From assembly GCA_020440605.1 (NCBI GenBank), contig JAGRNT010000003.1:26801-90800 (forward strand): a DNA stretch of 64,000 nucleotides, in the 5' to 3' direction. Below the pieces are notes generated by a model. It did no database searches. It worked only from the letters and a program-made list of their open reading frames with translations, and was not told where the DNA came from. The stretch comes from a bacterium (GTDB taxonomy: Bacteria; 4484-113; JAFGCY01). Position 1 is the stretch's first letter, and each line of letters starts with the position of its first letter. Position numbers and translations under genes: made by a program. This document shows positions 33,687 through 42,499 of this stretch, in pieces.

Positions 33687-33719
33687 ATTGTCCCCCTGTC
33701 AGTAAATCCTACCAGCACG

Positions 33720-34430
33720 TCAGTGGCTCAGCAAGTCTGCTTCATGTGCAACTGAGGAATCGACTTCATCCTCGTGCAGCAGACTGCTGAGCATCTGCAG
33801 GGCAGTCAGTTTGGCGACGATATCCAGGCGTCTGGGTCCGGTTCCGCCCGCGCTTGCGAGTCCATTTTCGCCCTCGCCGAACTCGGCCTGTCTGAGGATT
33901 TTGTCGAGCACCTTAACCGATGTCGCTGATTCGTCCGCGTTGCCAAGATCCAGCCTGCCCAGAGCGGATCCCTTGCGCTTCCGCTCCGAACTGAGCATCC
34001 TGAAGCAGAGATCACGGATCTCGTCGCGATAGGGCTCCAGCTCGGAATCCTCTATCCTCATGAGCTTTTCGAGCGGTGGCTCGGGCTGAAGCCGGGACAT
34101 TGCCGAGTTGGCAGCAGCCAGAATGACGACAATGAGCACGGCGAGCTGCCATGAAACCGTCAGAACACTGTACAGGCAGAGGGCCACGCCGATGAAGTTC
34201 AGCGGAAAGTAGCGCATCAGCCGCCACCGCTGCTGCTGTCCCTCGCAGAGCAGTTCCAGCTCCTGAACCAGGAAGCGCGCAAGGCCGCGCAGCTCACGGT
34301 TGTGGATCCGGCAGGCCCGGACTGGTTCAATTCCGAAACCGGAGGGGAACGCCAGATATCCGGAGTCAGGTTCCGGAATTTTCCGGTTGGCAACAGCTTT
34401 CCCTGCGATTTTGTCCTCACGCGGAATCAT
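33720..34430 (-). CDS. Two-helix membrane protein coupled to acyltransferase
   Basis: A 236-residue protein: a soluble N-terminus, two close hydrophobic helices (about 72-92 and 95-112; FIGVALCLYSVLTVSWQLAVLIVVILAAANS) and a charged cytoplasmic C-terminus ending in acidic residues. I start it at the ATG at 34430, 8 nt after the acyltransferase stop; longer forms would lie inside that gene. Translation is probably coupled. No family is recognised; a role beside the acyltransferases in lipid metabolism is only inferred. Confidence 0.68.
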   Translation of the reverse strand: MIPREDKIAGKAVANRKIPEPDSGYLAFPSGFGIEPVRACRIHNRELRGLARFLVQELELLCEGQQQRWRLMRYFPLNFIGVALCLYSVLTVSWQLAVLIVVILAAANSAMSRLQPEPPLEKLMRIEDSELEPYRDEIRDLCFRMLSSERKRKGSALGRLDLGNADESATSVKVLDKILRQAEFGEGENGLASAGGTGPRRLDIVAKLTALQMLSSLLHEDEVDSSVAHEADLLSH

Positions 34431-34437
34431 GCCCGGC

Positions 34438-35691
34438 CTACTGCCCCACTTCCGTGCGGTAATCCCGGCAGAGCTGCTCCAGCCGGCTGCGCACCTCATT
34501 TTCGACCCAGCGTGTGCTGTCCTCCACCTGTGCTTCACCACTGCGTTGCCAGTCGGAGATGCTCTCGCGCAGATTCAGCGGCCGGCCCACTCCCAGCCGG
34601 GCAGTGCGCGGGCCGTAGAAGCGCATCTGTCCGAGCACCTCGCGCTCGAAGCGGCACAGCAGGTCCAGGCAGCGCTCTGCCGATGGGTCGTCGTCAAGGT
34701 AGCGCCCCTGGATGGCAACGAACTCCAGCACGCGCTGCAGTTCCTCCTTGAGCGAGATCGCCCGGCGCTCCAGCAGCTGGCTCTCATACTCACTGCCCGC
34801 CGAGCTCCTGAGCCGGGAAACAGCCACAAACAGCTTGCGCAGGCGGTTGCGCAGCGGCAGCTCAGGGTCCAGTTCCCCGATTGCCAGCCGCCGCTCGATG
34901 TCGGAGAGAACGGACTCACGCAGCCTGGCAATACGTCCGTCGAGCTCTGCACCTTCATCAGGCATGAGACCATACAGGCGTTCATTGATTTCCAGCACCT
35001 GCTGTGTGAGACGCCTGACGCGCTCGAGGAGACTGCCTGCACCATCCAGTGAGAGACGGTCTTCCAGCCGCGAAAGTGAACGGCGGATCAGATGGTCCAC
35101 ATTGCCACGGAAGTGGTAGCGCACAGCCAGAGGCACGATGTGCACTGACTCGCCACTGCCGTTGTCAAGCAGGGACTGCTGCGCCTGGTAGCCGAAACGT
35201 GCAGCTCCCGGCAGAAATGGCAATACGAGATCATTGAAGTAGTAGTTCTCTCCCTCGGGGAAGATCACCAGCCAGCGCCTGCCGCTGGTCAGCAGTTCCA
35301 CCGTTGCATTGCCGGATGCCGCATCACGCATCCCACGGCGCACTGTGAAGGCCCCGATGCGGCGGCAGATGAAGCGCTGCAGGGGAAAGTCGAACCACTC
35401 CCTGGCAACTAGGTAGTTGAACTCCGTCAGCAGCAGGGTGCTCAGATGCATCATCACTGCCGGTTCAAAGGAAGGGTGGTTCGGGGCGAGAATCACGCGC
35501 TGTTCTCGCAGGCCGCGCAGGATCTCGCGATCATCCCGTCCGAGCTCCACGCGGTCAACATGAGTGATCAGCCCCAGCCCGAGTGGTGCCGCCAGGCGCG
35601 CCAGACCCATCATCCACCAGTTGTGCTTCGGAGTGGTGTACTTGTACTCCGGCAGCACGGAACCTGTGGCTGTTGTCGGCGGACTGCCCAT
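34438..35691 (-). CDS. PlsC-like acyltransferase, paralogue 1
   Basis: A 417-residue protein of the glycerol-phosphate acyltransferase superfamily, which puts acyl chains on lysolipids. The catalytic block reads LAPNHPSFEPAVMMHL (about 72-87) in place of the standard NHxxxxD, and FPEG (about 158-161; VIFPEGENYYF) is kept. Other parts are unusual: LPFLPGAARFGY and a C-terminal helical region of about 200 residues. It is about half identical to 35739-36992 by eye. The ATG is 6 nt after a TAGAAT box (35698-35703), so it is leaderless. First gene of a two-gene operon with 33720-34430. Confidence 0.82.
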   Translation of the reverse strand: MGSPPTTATGSVLPEYKYTTPKHNWWMMGLARLAAPLGLGLITHVDRVELGRDDREILRGLREQRVILAPNHPSFEPAVMMHLSTLLLTEFNYLVAREWFDFPLQRFICRRIGAFTVRRGMRDAASGNATVELLTSGRRWLVIFPEGENYYFNDLVLPFLPGAARFGYQAQQSLLDNGSGESVHIVPLAVRYHFRGNVDHLIRRSLSRLEDRLSLDGAGSLLERVRRLTQQVLEINERLYGLMPDEGAELDGRIARLRESVLSDIERRLAIGELDPELPLRNRLRKLFVAVSRLRSSAGSEYESQLLERRAISLKEELQRVLEFVAIQGRYLDDDPSAERCLDLLCRFEREVLGQMRFYGPRTARLGVGRPLNLRESISDWQRSGEAQVEDSTRWVENEVRSRLEQLCRDYRTEVGQ

Positions 35692-35738
35692 AATAGGATT
35701 CTACGCCAGTGAAGCAATCAATGCACGGCTTGGGCCGC

Positions 35739-36992
35739 TCAGCCCTGCACTTCCGTCCGGTACTGCTCACACAGCTCGTCGAGGCGCTGGCGCACGCAGT
35801 CCTCCAGGCGTTCCGTCATGGCCTCGACCTGGCCCTCGTTGTCAGCCTGCCACGCCTCATATGTGTCTGACAGATTGATCGGATCTGAGATGCTGACACG
35901 CGCCGTGCGCGGCCCGAAGAACTTCAGCTTGCCGAAGACCTCCGTTTCGAAGCGGCCCAGCAGGTCGAGGTAACGCTCCGCCGAGCTGTCCTCCTGCACG
36001 TACTTGCCGGGCATCGCCACGAATTCCAGCACGCGTTGCAGCTCTGCCTTCATCACCTTCGAGCGCCGGTCCAGCAGTTTCCGTTCATATGAGCTTTCCG
36101 CGCTGCGCCGCATGCGCGAAACGGCCACGAACAGCTTGCGCAGCCGGTTGCGCAGCGGGCTCTCCAGGTCGACATTGTGCATCCCGAGCTTGTGCTCCAC
36201 ATCCATCAGCACCCGCTCGCGCAGGCGCGAGATGCGCATGTCAACGTCCGCCGGGTCCCGCACCTCCACGTCGTACAGGCGTTCATTGACCTCCAGCAGG
36301 CAGAAGGTCACGCGCTGCACACGTTCGAAGATACTGCCCCTGCCCTCGAGGGCCAGTTCCTTCTCGAGCCGGGCCAGGGAGGCGCGGATCAGCTTGTCGA
36401 CATTGCCGCGGTAGTGGTAGCGGATCGTGACCGGCACGATCCAGACCGGCTCAGAGTTGCCCTGGCGGCGGATGTCATCCAGCGCGCCATAGCCGAAACG
36501 TGCCGCCCCCGGCAGGAAGGGCAGCACGATGTCATGCAGGTAATACTCCTGGCCCTCCGGGAAGATCACGAGCCAGCGCTTGCCCATCCTGAGCAGCTGG
36601 CGCGTGGCATGCTGGCTGTCGCCATCCTTCGCCCCGCGGTTGATGGAGTAGGCCCCGATGCGGCTGCAGACGAAATTCTGCAGCGGATCCTCGAAGATCT
36701 CACGCGCGGCGAGGAAGTAGAAGCCGGTATGCAGCATGCCGGCCAGCTGCATCACCACCGGTGGTTCATAGCTTGGGTGGTTCGGCGTGAGAATCACGCG
36801 CTGGCCCAGCAGGCCCTCGAGGAGCTTTCTGTGCTCCGCGCTGATTTCAACCCTGTCAACCTGGGTAACAATTCTCAGGTAAAGCGGGGTTATCAGCCGC
36901 GCAATACCCATCATCAGCGGGTCATGGCGCGGCGGAATGAACTTGTATCCGCTCCCACCGGACTCCTGGGGTGCAGCCTGGTGCTGGTCCAT
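35739..36992 (-). CDS. PlsC-like acyltransferase, paralogue 2
   Basis: A 417-residue protein with the same layout as its neighbour: LTPNHPSYEPPVVMQLAG, VIFPEGQEYYLHDIVLPFLPGAARFGYGAL and a charged helical C-terminus. The start at 36992 (MDQHQAAPQESG) is chosen because TACAAT lies exactly 6 nt upstream (36999-37004) and because it gives the same 417 residues as paralogue 1; an upstream in-frame ATG at 37205 would run through the divergent gene's leader. The presence of two adjacent copies points to gene duplication and possibly different acyl specificities. Confidence 0.82.
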   Translation of the reverse strand: MDQHQAAPQESGGSGYKFIPPRHDPLMMGIARLITPLYLRIVTQVDRVEISAEHRKLLEGLLGQRVILTPNHPSYEPPVVMQLAGMLHTGFYFLAAREIFEDPLQNFVCSRIGAYSINRGAKDGDSQHATRQLLRMGKRWLVIFPEGQEYYLHDIVLPFLPGAARFGYGALDDIRRQGNSEPVWIVPVTIRYHYRGNVDKLIRASLARLEKELALEGRGSIFERVQRVTFCLLEVNERLYDVEVRDPADVDMRISRLRERVLMDVEHKLGMHNVDLESPLRNRLRKLFVAVSRMRRSAESSYERKLLDRRSKVMKAELQRVLEFVAMPGKYVQEDSSAERYLDLLGRFETEVFGKLKFFGPRTARVSISDPINLSDTYEAWQADNEGQVEAMTERLEDCVRQRLDELCEQYRTEVQG

Positions 36993-37064
36993 CCACATAT
37001 TGTAGATGGAAACAGTTCCACTCCGCTGCTGCAAAACACTGCGGAAAAAGGTATCTTCTGGTGG

Positions 37065-37080
37065 TATCGGTGTACCGATA
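37065..37080. promoter_or_regulatory. 16-bp palindrome between divergent genes
   Basis: TATCGGTGTACCGATA has 7-bp arms around a 2-nt centre. It sits between the acyltransferase promoter (36992-37004) and the start of the zinc-ribbon gene at 37102, an operator-like position. It shares TATCG with the ccsA repeat at 13716-13743. Confidence 0.5.
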
Positions 37081-37101
37081 GCACCCCACAGGAGCAGGGA
37101 A

Positions 37102-37803
37102 ATGAGCAGGAATTCTGGTGTGAAGCTTCGCAGCGGAATCATGGACACGCAGAGCAACAAGGCCTGCCGGAGCTGCGGTGTACTGATGGATGATGCGGGC
37201 GGCAATTACGTCTGCCTGGCCTGTGGTTACCGGCTGGAGAAGGAGCACAAGCCCTCCGCCGCCGAGGCATCCGCCTGGCAGAAGCAGGTGGCGGACCTGC
37301 ATTCCCAGAAGTACCTGAGTGCAGGCCAGGCAGGCAGTGAGCAGTTCATGTCCGGCTTCGGCCCGCTGCGGGTGCTGCTGTTCCTGGGCATTGCAGCACT
37401 GGCATTCGCCGCCCCCCTGCAGAATCTGTTACCCCTGATCAGCGGCACGCCCCAGGGCCCGCTGGCCCTGCCCACGGCACTGGCCGCCATGCTGATGCTC
37501 GCAGTCTCGGGCTGGGCCAGCTTTACCCAGCCCGGAACCCAGCGCCTGCTGCAGCGCAATCTGCTGGCCCTGCTTGCTCTCACGGCCCTGGCCGGGTTCG
37601 TGATGTCAGGTCCTGTCAGTACCATTCTGGCTGATCAGTACGGTGCGATGCACAACGGCGTGGACAGTGCCACCGGCATCGCCCGGACCATTTCCCAGAC
37701 TCCGGTCTGGTGGCAGCCGACCCTGCTCATGGGCGGCTTCCTGGCAGGGCTGGGCCTGCTGGCCTTCATCTGCCACAGAGAGGGCACAGAGCGGATGTAT
37801 TAG
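37102..37803 (+). CDS. Zinc-ribbon membrane protein
   Basis: A 233-residue protein with an N-terminal zinc ribbon (ACRSCGVLMDDAGGNYVCLACGY, two CxxC pairs), a charged linker, and four transmembrane helices (about 85-105, 120-140, 150-170, 200-220). I start it at 37102 because GGAG lies 7 nt upstream; the ATG at 37141 would remove 13 residues but keep the ribbon. No family is recognised. A second zinc-ribbon membrane protein sits at 45602-46231. Confidence 0.72.
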   Translation: MSRNSGVKLRSGIMDTQSNKACRSCGVLMDDAGGNYVCLACGYRLEKEHKPSAAEASAWQKQVADLHSQKYLSAGQAGSEQFMSGFGPLRVLLFLGIAALAFAAPLQNLLPLISGTPQGPLALPTALAAMLMLAVSGWASFTQPGTQRLLQRNLLALLALTALAGFVMSGPVSTILADQYGAMHNGVDSATGIARTISQTPVWWQPTLLMGGFLAGLGLLAFICHREGTERMY

Positions 37804-37838
37804 GGAGTAATCCGAGGAAGAAGAGCCCGCAGAATGCT

Positions 37839-37982
37839 TAACCACCGAGAGCGCAGAGAGCACAGAGTCATTCCTGATGAAAGTCAGGCTTAGTCAGCAG
37901 CGTTGAACTTTGCGGAGGTTTAGCAATTCAGAGAGCCCAAGCCAACCATGGATGCTCTGCGCCCGCTGTGTACTCTGTGGTT
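37839..37982. repeat. MITE-like element with imperfect terminal inverted repeats
   Basis: The ends AACCACCGAGAGCGCAGAG (from 37840) and its near-complement ending CTCTGTGGTT at 37982 match at about 21 of 28 positions. The 144-bp element contains a GGAGG-like hairpin CCTGA(T)GAAA(G)TCAGG at 37873-37888 and has no ORF. AACCACNGAG ends of this kind are common in intergenic DNA of uncultivated bacteria. No target duplication is obvious. Confidence 0.6.
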
Positions 37983-38014
37983 GGGCCCTCATTGCACTCC
38001 TCCCCCTCCCCGTC

Positions 38015-38785
38015 TCAGAAGTCCACGCCGAAGATCCGCCGCGCATTCGCGAGCAGGATCTCCTCCAGCTCCTCGATCGGTTCATCGCGCAGTGTTGCCA
38101 GGGCCTCAAAGGTATGCCGCACATAGGCCGGTTCATTGCGCTGGCCACGCTTTGCCTGCGGTGCGATGAAAGGAGCATCAGTCTCGACGAGCAGCCGCTC
38201 CGCCGGGATGACCCGTGCGGCCTCATGCAGCTCAGTTGCCTTTCTGAAGGACACGTTGCCAGCGAAGGAGATGTACCACTGTGGCTGCTCCAGTGCCCAG
38301 GCCAGCAGCTCCGGGCTGCCGTTGAAGCAGTGCAGGATCCCGCGCGTGCCGGGCACGGACTGCAGCAGCTCGAGAGTCTCGGCATTGGCGGAACGCGTGT
38401 GGATGATCACCGGCAGCTCGCGTTCGCGCGCCAGTTCAAGCTGGGAGCGGAACACCGGCTGCTGGGCCTCCAGTGTGTTCGTGTCCCAGTGCAGATCGAT
38501 CCCGCATTCGCCGATGGCAATCGCCGCATTGTCACCTTCCAGGTAGGGTCCGAGCGCCTCGGCCGCAAGGAAGTCCGCCGGCAGCTCGCTAGTGGGATGC
38601 AGTCCGACGCTGTACCAGAGCCGCTCATGGCTGGCGGCCAGTTCCCGGGCCTGTTCCCAGCTGCCGGGGTCGATCCCGACCACCACGGCCGCGCCCACGC
38701 AGGCCTCGGCCATGCGCGCGAGCACCTGCTGGCGATCCTCGTCAAACGAATCGAAATAGAGATGGCAATGTGTGTCGATCAGCAT
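38015..38785 (-). CDS. tatD: TatD-family metal-dependent hydrolase
   Basis: A 256-residue TIM-barrel amidohydrolase. Metal ligands: DTHCHL (residues 4-9), GECGID, VIIHTRSA, HCFNGS and ETDAPF, all in order. Members are 3'-5' exonucleases or D-aminoacyl-tRNA deacylase-like quality-control enzymes. The start has AATAAT 8 nt upstream and no ribosome site, so is near-leaderless. Confidence 0.93.
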   Translation of the reverse strand: MLIDTHCHLYFDSFDEDRQQVLARMAEACVGAAVVVGIDPGSWEQARELAASHERLWYSVGLHPTSELPADFLAAEALGPYLEGDNAAIAIGECGIDLHWDTNTLEAQQPVFRSQLELARERELPVIIHTRSANAETLELLQSVPGTRGILHCFNGSPELLAWALEQPQWYISFAGNVSFRKATELHEAARVIPAERLLVETDAPFIAPQAKRGQRNEPAYVRHTFEALATLRDEPIEELEEILLANARRIFGVDF

Positions 38786-38817
38786 GCGCGCGCATTATTG
38801 CATGTGCGCAGCGGGGC

Positions 38818-40257
38818 CTAGAGCGCGCGGGTCTTGATCTCCGCCTCATGCTCATAGAAGCACAGGCTGCTCATCGAATCCATCGTCTTGTACTGCATCT
38901 TGTCGCGGAAGTTGACAACCACCCCGGGATAGACGGTCTCGCGCACGCTGATGATCGCCTCGCGGAAGTAGGTGGCATTGCGCTGGGCTTCCTCCAGCCT
39001 GAGCCGCAGGCCTTCCAGCACGGGCATGAACTGGGCCTCTGCCAGCATCAGCTTGCCGAGCCGCTGCTGCAGCTCCAGGTTGCTGCCGGTGGCCTGCAGG
39101 CGCTTCTTGAGAGTCTCGATGCCCATGCTGATCTGCCTGAGCTTGCCCTCATTCTCCGTGATCTCCTGGCGGATCTCATCCGGGTTGGACTCGGAGAAGG
39201 GGTTGCGCCCCACGGTCAGCTTCGTCAGCGCCGCCATCTTGGAACCGAGGCTCGTCACATCGACATTGCGGTAGACATGCACTTCGCCTCCCACCAGGTT
39301 GCCCTTGGGGCTCTCGATCTGCAGGCTGCCGCCGATGCTCGCCGTGCAGTGGCGCATGTAGTTGCTGATCGTCAGGTCACCGCGCACGCTCAGTTCGCAC
39401 TGATCGAGGGCATCCACATGTGCATCGCCACCGACCCTGATCACGGTCTCACCGGCGCCGAAAACGATGCCGTTGATCTGCAGGTTGCCACTGCATTCCA
39501 GGCTGGCACGGTCCACGTTGCCGCTGATCGTGAGGTCGGTTCCGGCCTTGATGTGGAAGCCGGGGTGGATGTTGCCCATGATCCGCACACTGCCGATGAA
39601 GTCGATGTTGCCGACGCCGTAGTCAACGTCACCGTTGACGTCCAGCACGTCCATCACCGAGATCCGCCCCGCCTTCAGCGAGGCATGCCCGGTCAGCGTG
39701 GCACGGATCTCACCGGTCTTCTCATCCTGCTCCACGCCACGGCCGGGCTTCGGTGCGCTGGCCTTCTTGAATTCAGGCTGGATCGGATGGCCGTAGACAT
39801 CCACGCCGCACATCTCCGGGGTGATCACCGTGGGCCGGGCCAGCACCGCACCGGCCTGCACGTTCTGGAAATGCCGGACTTCCTTTAAGTCAATCCGGCC
39901 GTGATCCTCGTGCGCTTCCTCAGCCCCTTCCTCCTCACTCTGCTCAGTGCTGAGCTTGCCCTCCAGGCAGACCTGGCCCGGCTGGCCGGTGTCGAACAGG
40001 AAGGTCACTTCGCTGAGCAGGCGGCAGGGCGGCTGCTTGCCACGGGCCACCACGACGGGGTCACCGAACTGCGGTGCCGCCGCCATCAGCGCAAGGCTGT
40101 TCTCGATGATCCCCTGGCTGATCCCGGCTGCCGCCAGCACATTGCGCAGGTCGTCCGCGCTGAACTGGCCGGTAGTTTCCCGGTTGCTCAGGGTCATCGT
40201 GGCAATCAGGCGGTCGTCGGAAACGTCAATCTTGTAATCAGCAGGCGTCAGGCCCAT
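38818..40257 (-). CDS. FapA-like (DUF342) polymer-binding protein
   Basis: A 479-residue protein with the FapA layout: an N-terminal module, a central right-handed beta-helix of repeats such as GNVDYGVGNIDFIGSVRIMGNIHPGFHIKAG, and a C-terminal coiled coil (about 360-450). The family binds or regulates surface and motility components in some bacteria; no enzyme motif is seen. I start it at 40257 (MGLTPADYKIDVSDD) with GGAGA 8 nt upstream; the ATG at 40356 would add an unlikely leader. Monocistronic with a TATACAT-like box. Confidence 0.88.
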   Translation of the reverse strand: MGLTPADYKIDVSDDRLIATMTLSNRETTGQFSADDLRNVLAAAGISQGIIENSLALMAAAPQFGDPVVVARGKQPPCRLLSEVTFLFDTGQPGQVCLEGKLSTEQSEEEGAEEAHEDHGRIDLKEVRHFQNVQAGAVLARPTVITPEMCGVDVYGHPIQPEFKKASAPKPGRGVEQDEKTGEIRATLTGHASLKAGRISVMDVLDVNGDVDYGVGNIDFIGSVRIMGNIHPGFHIKAGTDLTISGNVDRASLECSGNLQINGIVFGAGETVIRVGGDAHVDALDQCELSVRGDLTISNYMRHCTASIGGSLQIESPKGNLVGGEVHVYRNVDVTSLGSKMAALTKLTVGRNPFSESNPDEIRQEITENEGKLRQISMGIETLKKRLQATGSNLELQQRLGKLMLAEAQFMPVLEGLRLRLEEAQRNATYFREAIISVRETVYPGVVVNFRDKMQYKTMDSMSSLCFYEHEAEIKTRAL

Positions 40258-40385
40258 TTTCGGCTCTCCGGCAGGCAGGCAGATTCCTAATGTATATGCA
40301 GAATCTACCAGAAGCCCTGCAGGCACATGCCAGCTGGAGCCTGACTTAGACTCCAATTAAGCGCGATTTGAGCGGGGCTTGTCCG

Positions 40386-42356
40386 CTAGCTGCCGATCAG
40401 CGTTCCGAGAGCCAGCTGTTCGATGCGGCGGAAGTAGGTGCCTTCACCCTCGCCGCGGTCCAGCGCTGCTGCCAGGCTCACGGCTGCCTTGCTGTCCGCC
40501 AGCTCCGCGGTGATGATCTGGCCCGGCTTCTCGCCGTCGTAGGCCAGCGAGCTGAGCACGAGCAGGACCACGTCGTGGCGGCCCTCGATCAGCGGCAGGC
40601 GGATGTAGTGCGTGACGGCCATCCCGCTCAGGAATTCACCGAGCAGGCCATGCTGCTGCAGCAGCACCAGCAGTTCGGGTTCCACGAAGATTCCGAGGCG
40701 GCCGCCTGGGTTGAGCAGCTTGATGGACTGGTCGAGATAGTTCGCCGCGAGGTTGGCATCCTGGGCGAAGATGTAGTTTCCGAGGATCACGTCGAAGCGG
40801 TTCGGGATGTCGTTGTCATCGTTGGCCGTCTGGTTGAAGACCTCGGGCAGCTCGCTGAAGAAGTCCTTGCTGACGATGTAGGTATCGTCGAAGCCACTCA
40901 CACGGCAGTTGATGCGTGCAGCCAGGGCCAGCACCTTGTCGGCCTCGATTCCGGTGTAGCGGTAGTTGATGAAGTGGTCGATCAGGTCCATCTGGCTGAC
41001 GATGAAGCGGTCGCGGGCCTTCTCGATCAGGGACTTCTCGGTCTGGGCGAGGCGGAAGCGCTGGCCGTCGGCCTGCACCACCTCAATGTTGCTGCCATCA
41101 TCCACGAGCGCCCAGGCGGCGTTCTCCAGACGGTTCATCATCCAGCGCAGCATCTCGGTGGTCATGTTGCCTTCGAGGCAGGCCGGATGAAGCGTGTTGT
41201 CATTGATGCCCGGCTTGAGGATCGTCACCAGCAGGCGGTAGAACTCATTGGGGATCAGCACGCGATCGCGGGTGTAGTTCAGGTACTTGATGCGCAGGAT
41301 GTCGTTGATCTTCTTCACGGAGAGCGGGGCGTTGACGATGCTGTCCTCGTTGACGCCGACAGCCACGGTCTCATGCTCCAGCAGCTGGTCGATGAACTGC
41401 TGGATCTCCTCACGCTCCCGCGGGGACAGGCCGCGCTCACGGGCCGAGCTGTCCAGGTACTGGAAGCTGTTGAAGCGCTCCTCCTCGATCCCGGCGTCCT
41501 GTAGCATGCGGTTCATGCGGGCGGCGAGGTCCTCAGGACGCGCAGTGTCCTCGCGCTGCTCCAGCACTTCCATGGCCTGCTTCTTGAGCGCCTTCTTCAG
41601 GCGGCTCTTGCCGGTCTGCAGTTCAGTGGCGCTGCGCTTCTCCTCGGTCTTGAAGGCACTCTGGGCGTCGAGGAAGCTGCCCTCCAGCAGGCTGTCGATG
41701 TCCTCGCTCTTCTCGGGGACGGCCATCACAGCACTGCTCTTGACCTTTTCCTCCTCCTTGGCCTTCATCAGCTCCTTGAGGAACCAGTTCTTGCGGTCCT
41801 GGCCGAAGCGCTTCTTCAGGTCGCCCTTGAGGTTGAGGATCACCTTGTCCTCGGCCAGCTTGGACTTCTCAACGACGGCCTTCATCAGGTCCTTCTCGGA
41901 CATGCCGTTGGGATGGCCACGCAGGATCTCCTCCGCCACGTCATTGCAGAGCACCCAGTCCTTCATGCCCCACCAGCTCTTCTGCTTGACGAGTCCGGCG
42001 GCCTTTTCCAGATCGATCACCACGGTGTTGACCTTCCAGCCCAGCTTGCGAGCGATGCGGGAGCGCACATCACGCTCATACATCTGCGCCTGCTCCTCGC
42101 GCATCACCTGCTCGAGCACGCTGTACTCCGGCATCTTGTCGTTGATGGTCTCCCACTGGCCGTCCTTCGTCTCCCTGAAGTAGGGCTGGCTCCTGAGCAC
42201 GGGCAGCACATAGCGCTCCCGGGCGCGCTCAATCTCAACCGGGTGGATCATTTCGGCATTGACCGCAGCCGCGATGTCGTCGAGATTGGCCGGCTGGTTC
42301 TCGAACACGAAGCGGCGGATCACATCCACATTGCTCAGCACAGACTTGGTTGCCAT
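40386..42356 (-). CDS. Winged-helix protein with a degenerate N6-DNA-methylase domain
   Basis: A 656-residue protein. The N-terminus has one or more winged-helix-like segments (MATKSVLSNVDVIRRFVFEN and WVLCNDVAEEILRGHPNGMSEKDLMKAVVEK), the second resembling HARE-HTH domains. A charged coiled region (about 200-300) follows. The C-terminal 350 residues have the fold of type I restriction methylases, but the key residues have changed: TLHPACLEGNMTT where DPACGxG is expected, and FDVILGNYIFAQD where the NPPF/NPPY catalytic motif is expected. It therefore probably binds DNA or RNA without methylating it. The gene stands alone, not next to restriction or specificity genes. Confidence 0.72.
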   Translation of the reverse strand: MATKSVLSNVDVIRRFVFENQPANLDDIAAAVNAEMIHPVEIERARERYVLPVLRSQPYFRETKDGQWETINDKMPEYSVLEQVMREEQAQMYERDVRSRIARKLGWKVNTVVIDLEKAAGLVKQKSWWGMKDWVLCNDVAEEILRGHPNGMSEKDLMKAVVEKSKLAEDKVILNLKGDLKKRFGQDRKNWFLKELMKAKEEEKVKSSAVMAVPEKSEDIDSLLEGSFLDAQSAFKTEEKRSATELQTGKSRLKKALKKQAMEVLEQREDTARPEDLAARMNRMLQDAGIEEERFNSFQYLDSSARERGLSPREREEIQQFIDQLLEHETVAVGVNEDSIVNAPLSVKKINDILRIKYLNYTRDRVLIPNEFYRLLVTILKPGINDNTLHPACLEGNMTTEMLRWMMNRLENAAWALVDDGSNIEVVQADGQRFRLAQTEKSLIEKARDRFIVSQMDLIDHFINYRYTGIEADKVLALAARINCRVSGFDDTYIVSKDFFSELPEVFNQTANDDNDIPNRFDVILGNYIFAQDANLAANYLDQSIKLLNPGGRLGIFVEPELLVLLQQHGLLGEFLSGMAVTHYIRLPLIEGRHDVVLLVLSSLAYDGEKPGQIITAELADSKAAVSLAAALDRGEGEGTYFRRIEQLALGTLIGS

Positions 42357-42499
42357 CGTTTTTCCGTTCCTTTCAGATCGCAGGCCCGATCCGTGGACCG
42401 GGCCCTTGACTGGTCAGTTTATGCGCGCGCAAGCGCGTCCCCCACGGGGGAACCTCAACATAATTGTAGTACATATTACTTATGTTGTGAAGAAAGGGG

